Of a DNA stretch of 32,879 nucleotides, positions 22,593 to 30,589 are shown piece after piece; within the stretch, counting starts at the first letter, position 1, and the number at the start of each line of letters is the position of its first letter. The notes under the pieces are model-generated. The model was not told where the DNA came from. It saw only the letters and a program-made list of their open reading frames with translations, and did not search any database. This stretch comes from Bacteroidota bacterium (GTDB lineage Bacteria; Bacteroidota; Bacteroidia; Bacteroidales; PUMT01), in NCBI GenBank assembly GCA_003554865.1, contig PWHJ01000083.1, positions 1 to 32,879 of the forward strand, given 5' to 3'. The position numbers and the translations under genes are program-made.

Positions 22593-25277
22593 ATGAAAAC
22601 GACCGATAAACTTTTAAACAGACTGGAAAAAGAGATACTGGTACTTGACGGTGCAATGGGTACCGTTATGCAGGAATATGATCTGAAGGAAAAGGATTTC
22701 CGGGGTGAGAAGTTCCCGGATCATAAAACAGACCTCAAGGGGAACAATGATATACTGTCACTTACAAGACCCGGGGTTATTTCACAGGTTCATAACAGAT
22801 ACCTGGATGCCGGTGCAGATATAATAACAACCAACACTTTCAATGCAAACAGGGTATCCCAGGCCGATTACGGCACGGAAGATTTTGTTTACGAAATGAA
22901 CCTTAATTCAGCAGCCGTTGCCAAAGAGTGCGCAAACAGAAAGAATCGTGAAAACCCTGACAAATGGAGATTTGTGGCAGGCTCTGTCGGACCGACAAAC
23001 AAGAGCTCATCCATACCAGTCGTACCGGAAAAACCCCACAAAAGGGAGATATCTTTTGATGAACTGGCCGAGTCTTATATGCCTCAGGTTGATGGACTGA
23101 TCAAGGGGGAGGCAGATATACTGCTTATCGAGACCTCCTTTGACACCTTGAACACAAAGGCTGCCATTTTTGCCTCACTCAGGCTTTTTGAAAAATACGG
23201 ATTCAAAATCCCTGTTGTGCTGTCCTTTTCTCTTGATTCGCTTGGCAAAAGGGTATTGTCGGGACAAAGTGTTGAGGCTTTCATCAATTCAGTCAGCCAT
23301 GCCGACCCTTTGGCTATGGGACTTAATTGTACGGGCGAGGGATCGCTCCTGAAGGATTCTTTCATTGAGCTCTCTGAAATATCACCTTATTACACTATAT
23401 TCTACCCCAATGCGGGAACTCCCGATTCCAACGGTGAGTATTCGCAGACAACCGGTGAATTCCGCTCGCAACTTGAACCTCTGCTTGAGAGCGGCAAAAT
23501 AAACATTCTGGGAGGGTGCTGCGGAACTTCGCCTGATTATATTGAAATGCTCAGCGAACTTGCCGGAAAATACACACCAAAAAAGCCTGCTAAGAAGGAA
23601 GGGGGTTTAAAGCTAAGCGGACTGGAAACGCTTGAGCTCAAACCGGGCAACCTCGTTATTGCAGGAGAAAAAACGAACACGGCCGGGTCAAAGGCTTTTG
23701 CAAAAAGTATAGAAAACCGCGATTATGAAAAATCGGTCAGCATTGCCCGGCAACAGGTAGAAAACGGTGCACAAATACTGGATGTGTGTGTTGACGATCC
23801 CCTTGTTGACGGGAAAAAGGCAATGCGAAGAATTCTCCATTCATTCGGTTCGGATCCTGTCACTTCACGTGTTCCTGTAATGATAGACTCCTCGGATTTC
23901 GGGACTGCTGAAGCCGGACTTAAATGCCTGCAAGGCAAAGGAGTTGTTAACTCGATTAACCTCAAGGAGGGTGAAGAGGATTTCCTTGAAAAGGCCAGGC
24001 TTGTCAAACACTACGGAGCATCCGTTGTTGTAATGCCCATTGACGAAAAGGGTCAGGCAAACTCCTTTAAGCGCAAAACCTCAATTGCATCAAGGGCCTA
24101 TAAGCTGCTTACGGAAAAAGCGGATTACGAGCCTTCAAATATCCTTTTCGATCTAAATGTTATGGCCGTTGGGACCGGAACGGATGTTGAAGAAAAGGTT
24201 GCAGCGGATCTGGTTGATACATGCCGCTGGATAAACGAAAATCTTCCGGGTGCAGGAACCGTTGCCGGGGTAAGCAATCTTTCCTTCTCCTTCAGGGGAA
24301 ACAACGAAATACGAAGCGCCCTTCACGCGGTCATACTGGAGCATCTGGTGGAGGCAGGACTATCGCTTGCCATTGTGAACCCTGGAGAACCGAAAGAGAC
24401 CGGTGATTTCAGCAGCGATCTGATAAGCCTTTGTGAGGAGCTTCTTTTCCGTCCCTCGGAAAAAGCACTGAATCAGCTTATGGAGTGGAGCGGGGATTCT
24501 TCTTCTCAGAGAAAAACGAAAGATGACGGTCAAAGCAAATGGCGTGAGCGTGGTGCCGAAGAAAGACTTGAATACTCGCTTTTACACGGTATAACCGAAT
24601 ACCTTGGGGAAGACATAGATGAACTTTGCGGGCATTATGAAGACCCCATGGAAATAATACACGGTCCGCTTATAAACGCAATGAAAACTATAGGGGAATT
24701 GTTCGAGAAAGGAGAGATCTTTTTGCCGCAAATAATCAGAAGTGCCGGTATAATGAAAAAAGCGGTAGACCACCTGCAGCCAAAAATTTCCGAAAGTACA
24801 GCTGGCACCCAGGCCAACACCAACGGTAAAAAGCTTATACTTGCAACTGTAGAGGGAGACGTACACGATATAGGGAAAAACATAGCCAAGCTGGTCCTCT
24901 CATGCTACGGATATAAAATAATTGACCTTGGCATAATGGTACCCTCAAAAGATATTGTAGACAGGGCTGCTGAAGAGAAGGCCGATTTAATCGGACTAAG
25001 CGGTCTTATTACCCCTTCGCTTGAAAAAATGGGAGAGGTTGTACAGATGCTGGAAGACAGGGGTATGAACATCCCGGTAATAATCGGCGGTGCGGCAACT
25101 TCTAAAAGGTATACGGCGCTGAGGCTGGATCCGCTCTACAGCGGTGCCGTGGTCCATGTCAACGATGTTGCTGGAGCCCCGATAGTGGCAAGAAAACTTA
25201 TTTACAGCGATAAACATCCCGGCTTCCTGAAAAAGGTTAAAAAACAGTACCTGCAAATTCAGGAGGAGGAAGAATAG
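22593..25277 (+). CDS. metH: Cobalamin-dependent methionine synthase lacking the reactivation domain
   Basis: An 894-residue MetH that transfers a methyl group from methyltetrahydrofolate to homocysteine through cobalamin. The homocysteine domain (about 1-330) has the zinc Cys246 (GLNCTG) and Cys309-Cys310 (GGCCG). The pterin domain spans about 350-610. A B12 cap domain (about 650-740) leads to the B12-binding domain with the lower-ligand His758 in EGDVHDIGKN. The protein stops shortly after the B12 domain. Classical MetH (about 1,200 residues) has a further AdoMet-binding activation domain of about 330 residues that is absent here, and no such gene follows. Reading is intact to the stop, so this looks like a natural short form. 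It is controlled by a SAM-I riboswitch and probably a Met leader peptide. Confidence 0.94.
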   Translation: MKTTDKLLNRLEKEILVLDGAMGTVMQEYDLKEKDFRGEKFPDHKTDLKGNNDILSLTRPGVISQVHNRYLDAGADIITTNTFNANRVSQADYGTEDFVYEMNLNSAAVAKECANRKNRENPDKWRFVAGSVGPTNKSSSIPVVPEKPHKREISFDELAESYMPQVDGLIKGEADILLIETSFDTLNTKAAIFASLRLFEKYGFKIPVVLSFSLDSLGKRVLSGQSVEAFINSVSHADPLAMGLNCTGEGSLLKDSFIELSEISPYYTIFYPNAGTPDSNGEYSQTTGEFRSQLEPLLESGKINILGGCCGTSPDYIEMLSELAGKYTPKKPAKKEGGLKLSGLETLELKPGNLVIAGEKTNTAGSKAFAKSIENRDYEKSVSIARQQVENGAQILDVCVDDPLVDGKKAMRRILHSFGSDPVTSRVPVMIDSSDFGTAEAGLKCLQGKGVVNSINLKEGEEDFLEKARLVKHYGASVVVMPIDEKGQANSFKRKTSIASRAYKLLTEKADYEPSNILFDLNVMAVGTGTDVEEKVAADLVDTCRWINENLPGAGTVAGVSNLSFSFRGNNEIRSALHAVILEHLVEAGLSLAIVNPGEPKETGDFSSDLISLCEELLFRPSEKALNQLMEWSGDSSSQRKTKDDGQSKWRERGAEERLEYSLLHGITEYLGEDIDELCGHYEDPMEIIHGPLINAMKTIGELFEKGEIFLPQIIRSAGIMKKAVDHLQPKISESTAGTQANTNGKKLILATVEGDVHDIGKNIAKLVLSCYGYKIIDLGIMVPSKDIVDRAAEEKADLIGLSGLITPSLEKMGEVVQMLEDRGMNIPVIIGGAATSKRYTALRLDPLYSGAVVHVNDVAGAPIVARKLIYSDKHPGFLKKVKKQYLQIQEEEE

Positions 25278-25331
25278 CAGTACACCAAGCGGATTATCCA
25301 GGCTGAAGAGGATCGGGTGGTTTTTTGTAAC

Positions 25332-26426
25332 TTACAATCTTTCAATCCTTTCACCGGAGAGCAAAATGTAGGATCTCATGGAGGCGGCGGTAAGGCAGGC
25401 ATGAACGGGAAGTATATATATTATATCCCCTATGGAAAGCTTTTCCGCTTTTTCCTTTCCTGCATGTATTATTCCGTGATCATGTGAAAGAGATTTTACA
25501 TACATTCCCGTTTCCCCCGCATCCCAGCCATCTGTGACAGGGGTTGCCACTTTCCCGTAATGTTTTGTACCGTCCGGCAAAAATGAATAATCCTTTGAAA
25601 AGTGCTCCCCACCGCCATATACCACTATTTCATCGCGATGAGGGTATTTTGCCACAACGGGGCATCCCATTGCTATGGCTATCTCATCTTTGTCACATGA
25701 GCCGATGAAATTTTGTGCCAGGTCATAAAAAACCATATTCCCGGGTCTTACCTCGTCGATTCCGGTAAAATCGCCGGCTACACTGAAAGTAGGGGTGTCG
25801 CCGTCGGAAATTACCAAATCCGGGTATCGTGAAATGTATCGTTCTTTAAGAGGTATCATTCCATCTTTGGTTTCCCTGTGCACCGAGAGGATCTTTTCCC
25901 TGTCGCCGGCCGCCTTGTAGCTGTGACCGGCATGGGTCAAAAACCCTTTGAATTCAAAGTCCCGATTTTTATCCAAAAGAGCAAGTATCTTTTCAATTGT
26001 ATCAAGGTTGCCGGGATCCAGGCCTGTGCGACGGTAGCCACAGTCAATCTCGATAAAAAAACCCACCTTTGATTTAATTTTACCTGCTACTTTCTCTATT
26101 GCTTCAGGCGAATCGACAAGCAGGTTCAAAGAGACCTTTCCGGCAACTTTGTTGATCCTTTCAATCTCCAGAACATTCAACGGAAAAGAGACGGTTATAT
26201 CCCTCCAGTTATCGGCGGCAAAATACTCTGCCATTTTAAGGGAGGAAACCGTTATTTTGTCAACCCCCATATTGCGGTACCAGCTGCCTATATGATGCGA
26301 CTGGTGAGTTTTAAAATGGGGGCGCAACTGCAGATTATTAGCTGCCGCCTTGTCGACCATTTTTTTAATATTCCGGCGGCACTTTTTTTCATCAACCAAT
26401 AGTGAAGGTTCGATCAATTCAACCAT
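25332..26426 (-). CDS. D-threonine aldolase / D-serine dehydratase-like PLP enzyme (alanine racemase N-terminal fold)
   Basis: A 364-residue PLP protein of the DSD1/D-TA family. The N-terminal RPHFKTHQ carries the PLP lysine (Lys39). FFIEIDCGYRRTG and FLTHAGHSY are barrel signatures. The C-terminal metal site appears as SLSHDHGII and PVHAC (His342, Cys344). Enzymes of this family cleave or dehydrate D-hydroxyamino acids such as D-threonine or D-serine, using a divalent metal; which one applies is unclear. It starts 3 bp after the stop of the M20 peptidase gene, so the two are an operon and may work on the same peptide-derived material. Confidence 0.87.
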   Translation of the reverse strand: MVELIEPSLLVDEKKCRRNIKKMVDKAAANNLQLRPHFKTHQSHHIGSWYRNMGVDKITVSSLKMAEYFAADNWRDITVSFPLNVLEIERINKVAGKVSLNLLVDSPEAIEKVAGKIKSKVGFFIEIDCGYRRTGLDPGNLDTIEKILALLDKNRDFEFKGFLTHAGHSYKAAGDREKILSVHRETKDGMIPLKERYISRYPDLVISDGDTPTFSVAGDFTGIDEVRPGNMVFYDLAQNFIGSCDKDEIAIAMGCPVVAKYPHRDEIVVYGGGEHFSKDYSFLPDGTKHYGKVATPVTDGWDAGETGMYVKSLSHDHGIIHAGKEKAEKLSIGDIIYILPVHACLTAASMRSYILLSGERIERL

Positions 26427-26429
26427 AAC

Positions 26430-27767
26430 CTATTGTTTTTCCGCAAGTCCGGCTTCCGCAACAGTTATCAGCAACGTGCGCTGAATGGCAATATGACCGT
26501 CCCTGTTAAGCCACCATTCGTCAAGGGAATGAACTCCCCCGCCTACAGAACCTCTTCCAATTGTTACGGCGGGAACACCCAGGGAGATGGGAACATTTGA
26601 ATCGGTTGAGGAACGGGCCAGGCGGGGCTCAAAGCCGAATTTTGTTATGGCTGCCATTGAACGCTGAACAAGAGGTGTTGAGGGGTCAATTTCACCCGAG
26701 GGACGGTTGCCTATCTGCTCCAGATCGAGTTCCAGTTTACCGTTGGAGGAAATTCTTTGATTTTCCTCTTCAAGTGCTTTTTCCATTGAACTTACAAAAA
26801 TCTCCTCAATTCTGCCGAGATATTCATTGTCTACCGAGCGCATATCAACCTCCATCCAGGCTTCATAGGGTATGGAGTTTACCGAAGTGCCCCCACCAAT
26901 ACGTCCCACATTATAGCTGGTACGGGGGATATCACCGCTGACAAACTCGCCGGCTTTTCCATCAAATTCCCTTATAGCACGCCCAAGGGCATGAGCAGGA
27001 TTAACTTCCCCGAAGGCTCCCCAGGAATGGCCGCCGGGTCCTTTGAACTTTGGACGGTAACGAATCGACCCAAGCGCCTTGTTGACAATACGGTCCTCTC
27101 CCCCGCCGTCAACCGAGATAAAAGCATCTATTTGCCGGCCCTCTTCCCTGAAAAGGTGTTTTACACCCCTCAGATCACCTATACCCTCCTCTCCCACTGT
27201 ACCGACAAACCAAACATCGTCTTCTGTTTCAATCCCGGCCTTGTTCATCGCACGCAGCACAGTAAGCACAATGGCCATACCACGGGAATCGTCACCCACA
27301 CCCGGGGCAAACAGAGTGTCACCTCTCATTTCCACCGAAACATCGGTACCTTCAGGGAAAACAGTATCCATATGGGCCGACAGTACCAATACCCTGTCGC
27401 CTTTTGTACCTTTTCTAACTCCGATAACATTGCCCTCCTCATCAATGAATGCATCATCAACACCGGCCCCGGCTATCATGTCCCTGAACGCGGCAGCCCT
27501 CTCGTCTTCCATAAAAGGAGGAGCAGGAATTTCAGTTATCTTGATATGGTCCTCAAGTGTGCGGTCTTCAAGCGCGAGAATAATATCAAAAGCCTCCTGT
27601 ATCTGAGGATGCTCCGCCAGATTTCCGGCTTCTTCTTTATATTTTTCATCTATTTTCATCTCTGATACATCATTTGATTCGCCACCTGACTCCACACTGC
27701 AGGAAAATGTAACAACAACGGCAATCGCCGCAACACAAAGTCCCTTTAAAATATTTGTAACCTTCAT
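26430..27767 (-). CDS. M20-family metallopeptidase lipoprotein (PepT/carboxypeptidase-like)
   Basis: A 445-residue exported peptidase. The lipoprotein signal ends TFSC with Cys23 as the lipid anchor. The di-zinc site is complete: LSAHMDT (His132, catalytic Asp134), GVGDDSRG (bridging Asp159), GTVGEEGIGD (catalytic Glu193 and ligand Glu194), then ISVDG and a late GGGVHSLDEWW His. GPGGHSWG marks the dimerization lid. It probably trims small peptides at the periplasmic or outer membrane face. It is the first gene of a two-gene unit with the D-threonine aldolase-like enzyme. Confidence 0.9.
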   Translation of the reverse strand: MKVTNILKGLCVAAIAVVVTFSCSVESGGESNDVSEMKIDEKYKEEAGNLAEHPQIQEAFDIILALEDRTLEDHIKITEIPAPPFMEDERAAAFRDMIAGAGVDDAFIDEEGNVIGVRKGTKGDRVLVLSAHMDTVFPEGTDVSVEMRGDTLFAPGVGDDSRGMAIVLTVLRAMNKAGIETEDDVWFVGTVGEEGIGDLRGVKHLFREEGRQIDAFISVDGGGEDRIVNKALGSIRYRPKFKGPGGHSWGAFGEVNPAHALGRAIREFDGKAGEFVSGDIPRTSYNVGRIGGGTSVNSIPYEAWMEVDMRSVDNEYLGRIEEIFVSSMEKALEEENQRISSNGKLELDLEQIGNRPSGEIDPSTPLVQRSMAAITKFGFEPRLARSSTDSNVPISLGVPAVTIGRGSVGGGVHSLDEWWLNRDGHIAIQRTLLITVAEAGLAEKQ

Positions 27768-27858
27768 AAATTAAGTTTAGCATGAAAAATTTATACTTTA
27801 ATGCCTTTTTGGCCCCTGACCGGCTTCAGTAAGGAGATTTTACCAGTCAAACCACCTT

Positions 27859-27866
27859 CAAATATA
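27859..27866 (-). promoter_or_regulatory. Candidate -7 element for the M20/D-threonine aldolase unit
   Basis: The minus strand reads TATATTTG here, 91 bp upstream of the M20 start, but no -33 TTTG is found at the right spacing. Confidence 0.35.
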
Positions 27867-27901
27867 TAAAAATAATCCCTTTTAAAAACATTCTGAATTA
27901 T

Positions 27902-27951
27902 TTTGATAACAGCATACAATTATATAGATTTGCAATATCGAATTTCGATAT
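27902..27951 (+). promoter_or_regulatory. Promoter with overlapping palindromic operator for the ABC-PadR operon
   Basis: TTTG (27902-27905), exactly 19 nt, then TAGATTTG (27925-27932) is a full Bacteroidota promoter. Starting 2 bp after it is a perfect palindrome, ATATCGAA-T-TTCGATAT (27935-27951), which covers the expected transcription start near 27939. A protein bound there would block initiation. The PadR-type regulator encoded at the 3' part of this operon is the natural candidate, but that is inference. Confidence 0.7.
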
Positions 27952-28013
27952 AATCTTAATAAGATCCCCTCACTGGCTTTGCACATAGTCGGTAAAGATA
28001 AAAAGAAAGTTAA

Positions 28014-28607
28014 ATGATAATAACTAATAACATATCACTCTCTTTCAACAATTCATATATTTTTAAAAACCTGAGTTTCAAAATAGAAAAAGGAGAGAAT
28101 ACCTGTGTTTCGGGTCCATCAGGCAAAGGCAAATCATCGCTGCTGAAGATGCTGCAGGGTTATCTCCTGCCCGAATCGGGTTTTATAGAAATAGCCGGTA
28201 TGGAACTGAATATTGCAAATATTAAGGAGATAAGATCCTTAATGGCTTATGTGCCCCAAAATATAAATCTTCCCGTTTCAGACGGGATGGAGCTTTTAAA
28301 GCTGGTTGGAGTGGAAAACAAGAGTGAAAAGGTTGGTCACTTTGCGGAAAAACTCGGAATTCCTTCCGGTATGCTTGACAGGGACTTCGATGAAATGAGC
28401 GGTGGACAAAAACAGCGAATAGTTATAGCCGTTTGCCTGTCACTTGAAAGGGATATTATTTTGCTTGATGAACCCACCTCTTCACTTGACAACGGATCTA
28501 TTGAAAAATTAATGAATCTGATAAAAGAGATTGAAAACAAAACGGTAGTGTCCGCCTCCCATAATCCTTTATGGATGGGGCTTGCAGACAAGATCATAAC
28601 ACTTTGA
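28014..28607 (+). CDS. ABC transporter ATP-binding protein, FetA/YbbL-like
   Basis: A 197-residue ABC ATPase. Walker A is GPSGKGKSS (residues 34-42), the signature SGGQKQR starts at 129, Walker B is IILLDEP (Asp152, Glu153) and the H-loop is SASHNP. Its small size and its pairing with a UPF0014/FetB permease point to the FetAB type, which in E. coli exports iron and protects against oxidative stress. It is the first gene after a strong promoter with an operator-like palindrome. A 180-bp gap filled with tandem repeats separates it from the permease, which is unusual for partner subunits. Confidence 0.88.
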   Translation: MIITNNISLSFNNSYIFKNLSFKIEKGENTCVSGPSGKGKSSLLKMLQGYLLPESGFIEIAGMELNIANIKEIRSLMAYVPQNINLPVSDGMELLKLVGVENKSEKVGHFAEKLGIPSGMLDRDFDEMSGGQKQRIVIAVCLSLERDIILLDEPTSSLDNGSIEKLMNLIKEIENKTVVSASHNPLWMGLADKIITL

Positions 28608-28653
28608 AAGGCTTTGCAAATGTGTTTGACTGCATATATTATACAATCATCAA

Positions 28654-28794
28654 TATGCAAATATTAAGACGGCTTTTGACAACGACAGTATGCAAATATT
28701 AAGACGGCTTTTGACAACGACAGTATGCAAATATTAAGACGGCTCTTAACAACGAACAGCATGCAAATATAAAAACAGCTCCTGACAATGAATG
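28654..28794 (+). repeat. Four tandem 35-bp repeats between the ABC ATPase and permease genes
   Basis: The unit begins TATGCAAATATTAAG and ends GACAACGACAG. Copies: 28654-28688 and 28689-28723 (identical), 28724-28759 (36 bp, a few changes), and 28760-28794 (more diverged). The period is not a multiple of three, and no long ORF crosses it. The last copy has ATG in place of ACG, and that ATG (28788-28790) is the predicted start codon of the permease. Confidence 0.93.
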
Positions 28795-29594
28795 ATATGG
28801 TTGATATAAAAATATTTGACCTTGCCCTTGGGTTTGCTATACTTGCAATTCCTCTGCTGGTTTTTCTCTACTTCAGGGTCAGAATGGTAAGTGACCTTTT
28901 TATAAGCATTGGGAGGATGATCGCTCAAATGTTCCTTGTGGCACTCTATCTTGACTGGATATTTGAGATGAACAATCCATGGATAAATTCCCTCTGGGTT
29001 TTTATTATGGTTTTAATAGGTGCAGGCACCATAGTTCACAGGGTCGGGATTAGCTGGCGCATCTTTCTTTTCCCCCTTATCCTGGCCGGACTTTTGTCTA
29101 TGGCAATAATTGACGGTTTTTTCATCGGACTTATCATACGGCTGGACTACTTTTTCGATGCACGCTATTTTATACCTATTTCAGGAATGGTGCTGGGAAA
29201 TTCAATAAATCACAATATAGTGGGACTTACAACTTATTTTGACGGTTTGTCAAAACGCAAAGAGCTTTACTATTTTATACTAACTAACAGCGGAAGCCGG
29301 AAAGAAGCTATCCGCCCTTATATTCAGGAGGCTATTGTAAAAGGGCTCAACCCCCTGCTTGCCAATATGTCGGTTATAGGACTTATTTCCCTGCCGGGCA
29401 TGATGACGGGGCAGATACTGGGAGGCGCCCCGCCGGTTACGGCTATCAAGTACCAGGTTATGATAATGATTGCAATATTTGTCGGCTGCACATTGATATT
29501 GATATTGAGCATACTCTATTCAAACTTGTTAGTGTTTGACTCATACGGAAATATTAAGCTTTTGCAACGAAAAAAACACACAAATAATCAATAA
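28788..29594 (+). CDS. ABC transporter permease, FetB/YbbM-like (UPF0014)
   Basis: A 268-residue membrane protein with about seven hydrophobic helices. The central YFIPISGMVLGNSINHNIVGL and the later SLPGMMTGQILGGAPP are UPF0014/FetB signatures; the second is thought to be the interface with the ATPase. With the ATPase at 28014 it would form an exporter, by analogy with E. coli FetAB for iron. A second in-frame ATG lies at 28797. The 28788 start lies within the last tandem repeat and has no clear Shine-Dalgarno, so either start is possible. Confidence 0.87.
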   Translation: MNDMVDIKIFDLALGFAILAIPLLVFLYFRVRMVSDLFISIGRMIAQMFLVALYLDWIFEMNNPWINSLWVFIMVLIGAGTIVHRVGISWRIFLFPLILAGLLSMAIIDGFFIGLIIRLDYFFDARYFIPISGMVLGNSINHNIVGLTTYFDGLSKRKELYYFILTNSGSRKEAIRPYIQEAIVKGLNPLLANMSVIGLISLPGMMTGQILGGAPPVTAIKYQVMIMIAIFVGCTLILILSILYSNLLVFDSYGNIKLLQRKKHTNNQ

Positions 29595-29605
29595 AGGAGT
29601 TTATT

Positions 29606-30202
29606 ATGACAGATTGTTCAGGATGCAAAATTTGCAGCTGCTACCGGGGGGAAGATTGCGTTCGCGGTCATAACTTTGAAAGTTACGGCGAACCAACACA
29701 AAGAGAATACGGCAAAACGGAAAATAAAAAAATCATGGAGGTTTCAACCCGCATTGAGGGGGAGCATTATATGGAGTGGACAAGAATTGAGGAGATAATC
29801 GGTTTTGCAAGACGAATGGGATACAAAAGGATAGGAATCGCTCATTGTGCGGGACTGACCAATGAAGCTAAAACCCTGAGGGATATACTCAAAAAGAATT
29901 TTGAGGTTCACGCCGTTTGCTGCAAGTTCTCGGGAGTTGACAAAAAAAAGTTTGATCTGGTACAAATCAAAGAAGAGAGATACGAGGCTATTTGCAATTC
30001 GATTGGACAGGCAATGGTGCTGAACGATTTGAAAACTGATCTTAATATAACGGTGGGCTTGTGCGTGGGACACGATATTTTGTTCACACAAAATTCTGTT
30101 GCACCCGTAACAACGTTTATTGTAAAGGACAGGGTTACAGGTCATAATCCTGTTGCCACACTTTACTCAAATTATTACAAAAAAAAGTTTGGTGTCGAAT
30201 AA
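29606..30202 (+). CDS. DUF1847 Cys-rich putative metal-binding protein
   Basis: A 198-residue protein of the DUF1847 family. The N-terminus is Cys-dense: CSGCKICSCYRGEDC within the first 20 residues, which could bind zinc, iron or an Fe-S cluster. Later conserved-looking Cys are in IAHCAGL, AVCCKFSG, AICNS and GLCVGHD, and the GLCVGHDILF segment is typical. The biochemical role is unknown. A strong AAAGGAG site sits 8 bp before the ATG, unlike most genes here, suggesting high translation. It follows the permease by 11 bp, so it is co-transcribed with the FetAB-like exporter. A metal-buffering or sensing role is inference. Confidence 0.8.
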   Translation: MTDCSGCKICSCYRGEDCVRGHNFESYGEPTQREYGKTENKKIMEVSTRIEGEHYMEWTRIEEIIGFARRMGYKRIGIAHCAGLTNEAKTLRDILKKNFEVHAVCCKFSGVDKKKFDLVQIKEERYEAICNSIGQAMVLNDLKTDLNITVGLCVGHDILFTQNSVAPVTTFIVKDRVTGHNPVATLYSNYYKKKFGVE

Positions 30203-30243
30203 CTCCTTAAACAGTTGTTTATAAGTTAAAACATACTTGTGCT

Positions 30244-30552
30244 ATGGAAAACAAACTTGTAAGAGACCTCTTTATAGGCTTTATAAGGGTGCACATACTC
30301 TACCACACTTCAAAAGAGCCGGTATTCGGGGCCGAATTTAAGGATGAACTTAAAAGGCACGGCTATAATGTTTCTTTTGGAACGCTCTATCCCATTTTTC
30401 ACAAGCTTGAAAGGGACGGCTATATAACTTCGGTGAAAAAAAATGTAAAAGGGAAAATAAGAAAATATTACACGATAACAGACAAAGGCAGGGAAGCACT
30501 GCTAATAGCAACCGAAAAAGCCTGCGAGCTGGTTGATGAACTCAAAAGCTGA
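30244..30552 (+). CDS. PadR-family transcriptional regulator
   Basis: A 102-residue winged-helix protein. The core VSFGTLYPIFHKLERDGYI is the PadR recognition helix and wing region, followed by KIRKYYTITDKGREAL. It lacks the long C-terminal dimerization extension, so it belongs to the short PadR class that dimerizes through one helix. It lies 41 bp after DUF1847 and 37 bp before the hydrolase. It may repress its own operon through the palindrome at 27935-27951. The effector is unknown. Confidence 0.9.
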   Translation: MENKLVRDLFIGFIRVHILYHTSKEPVFGAEFKDELKRHGYNVSFGTLYPIFHKLERDGYITSVKKNVKGKIRKYYTITDKGREALLIATEKACELVDELKS

Positions 30553-30589
30553 TGTTAAATAATTATCAAAATAAAAAGCTGAATAATAT

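Noticed and set aside
25278-25331. Terminator after metH
   Set aside because: There is a six-T run, but only a 4-bp ATCC/GGAT stem precedes it, too weak to call.
26991-27665. 224-residue plus-strand ORF
   Set aside because: Antisense to the M20 peptidase whose zinc motifs are complete; composition is not protein-like.
28654-28794. CRISPR array
   Set aside because: Units follow each other with no spacers, and there are no cas genes.
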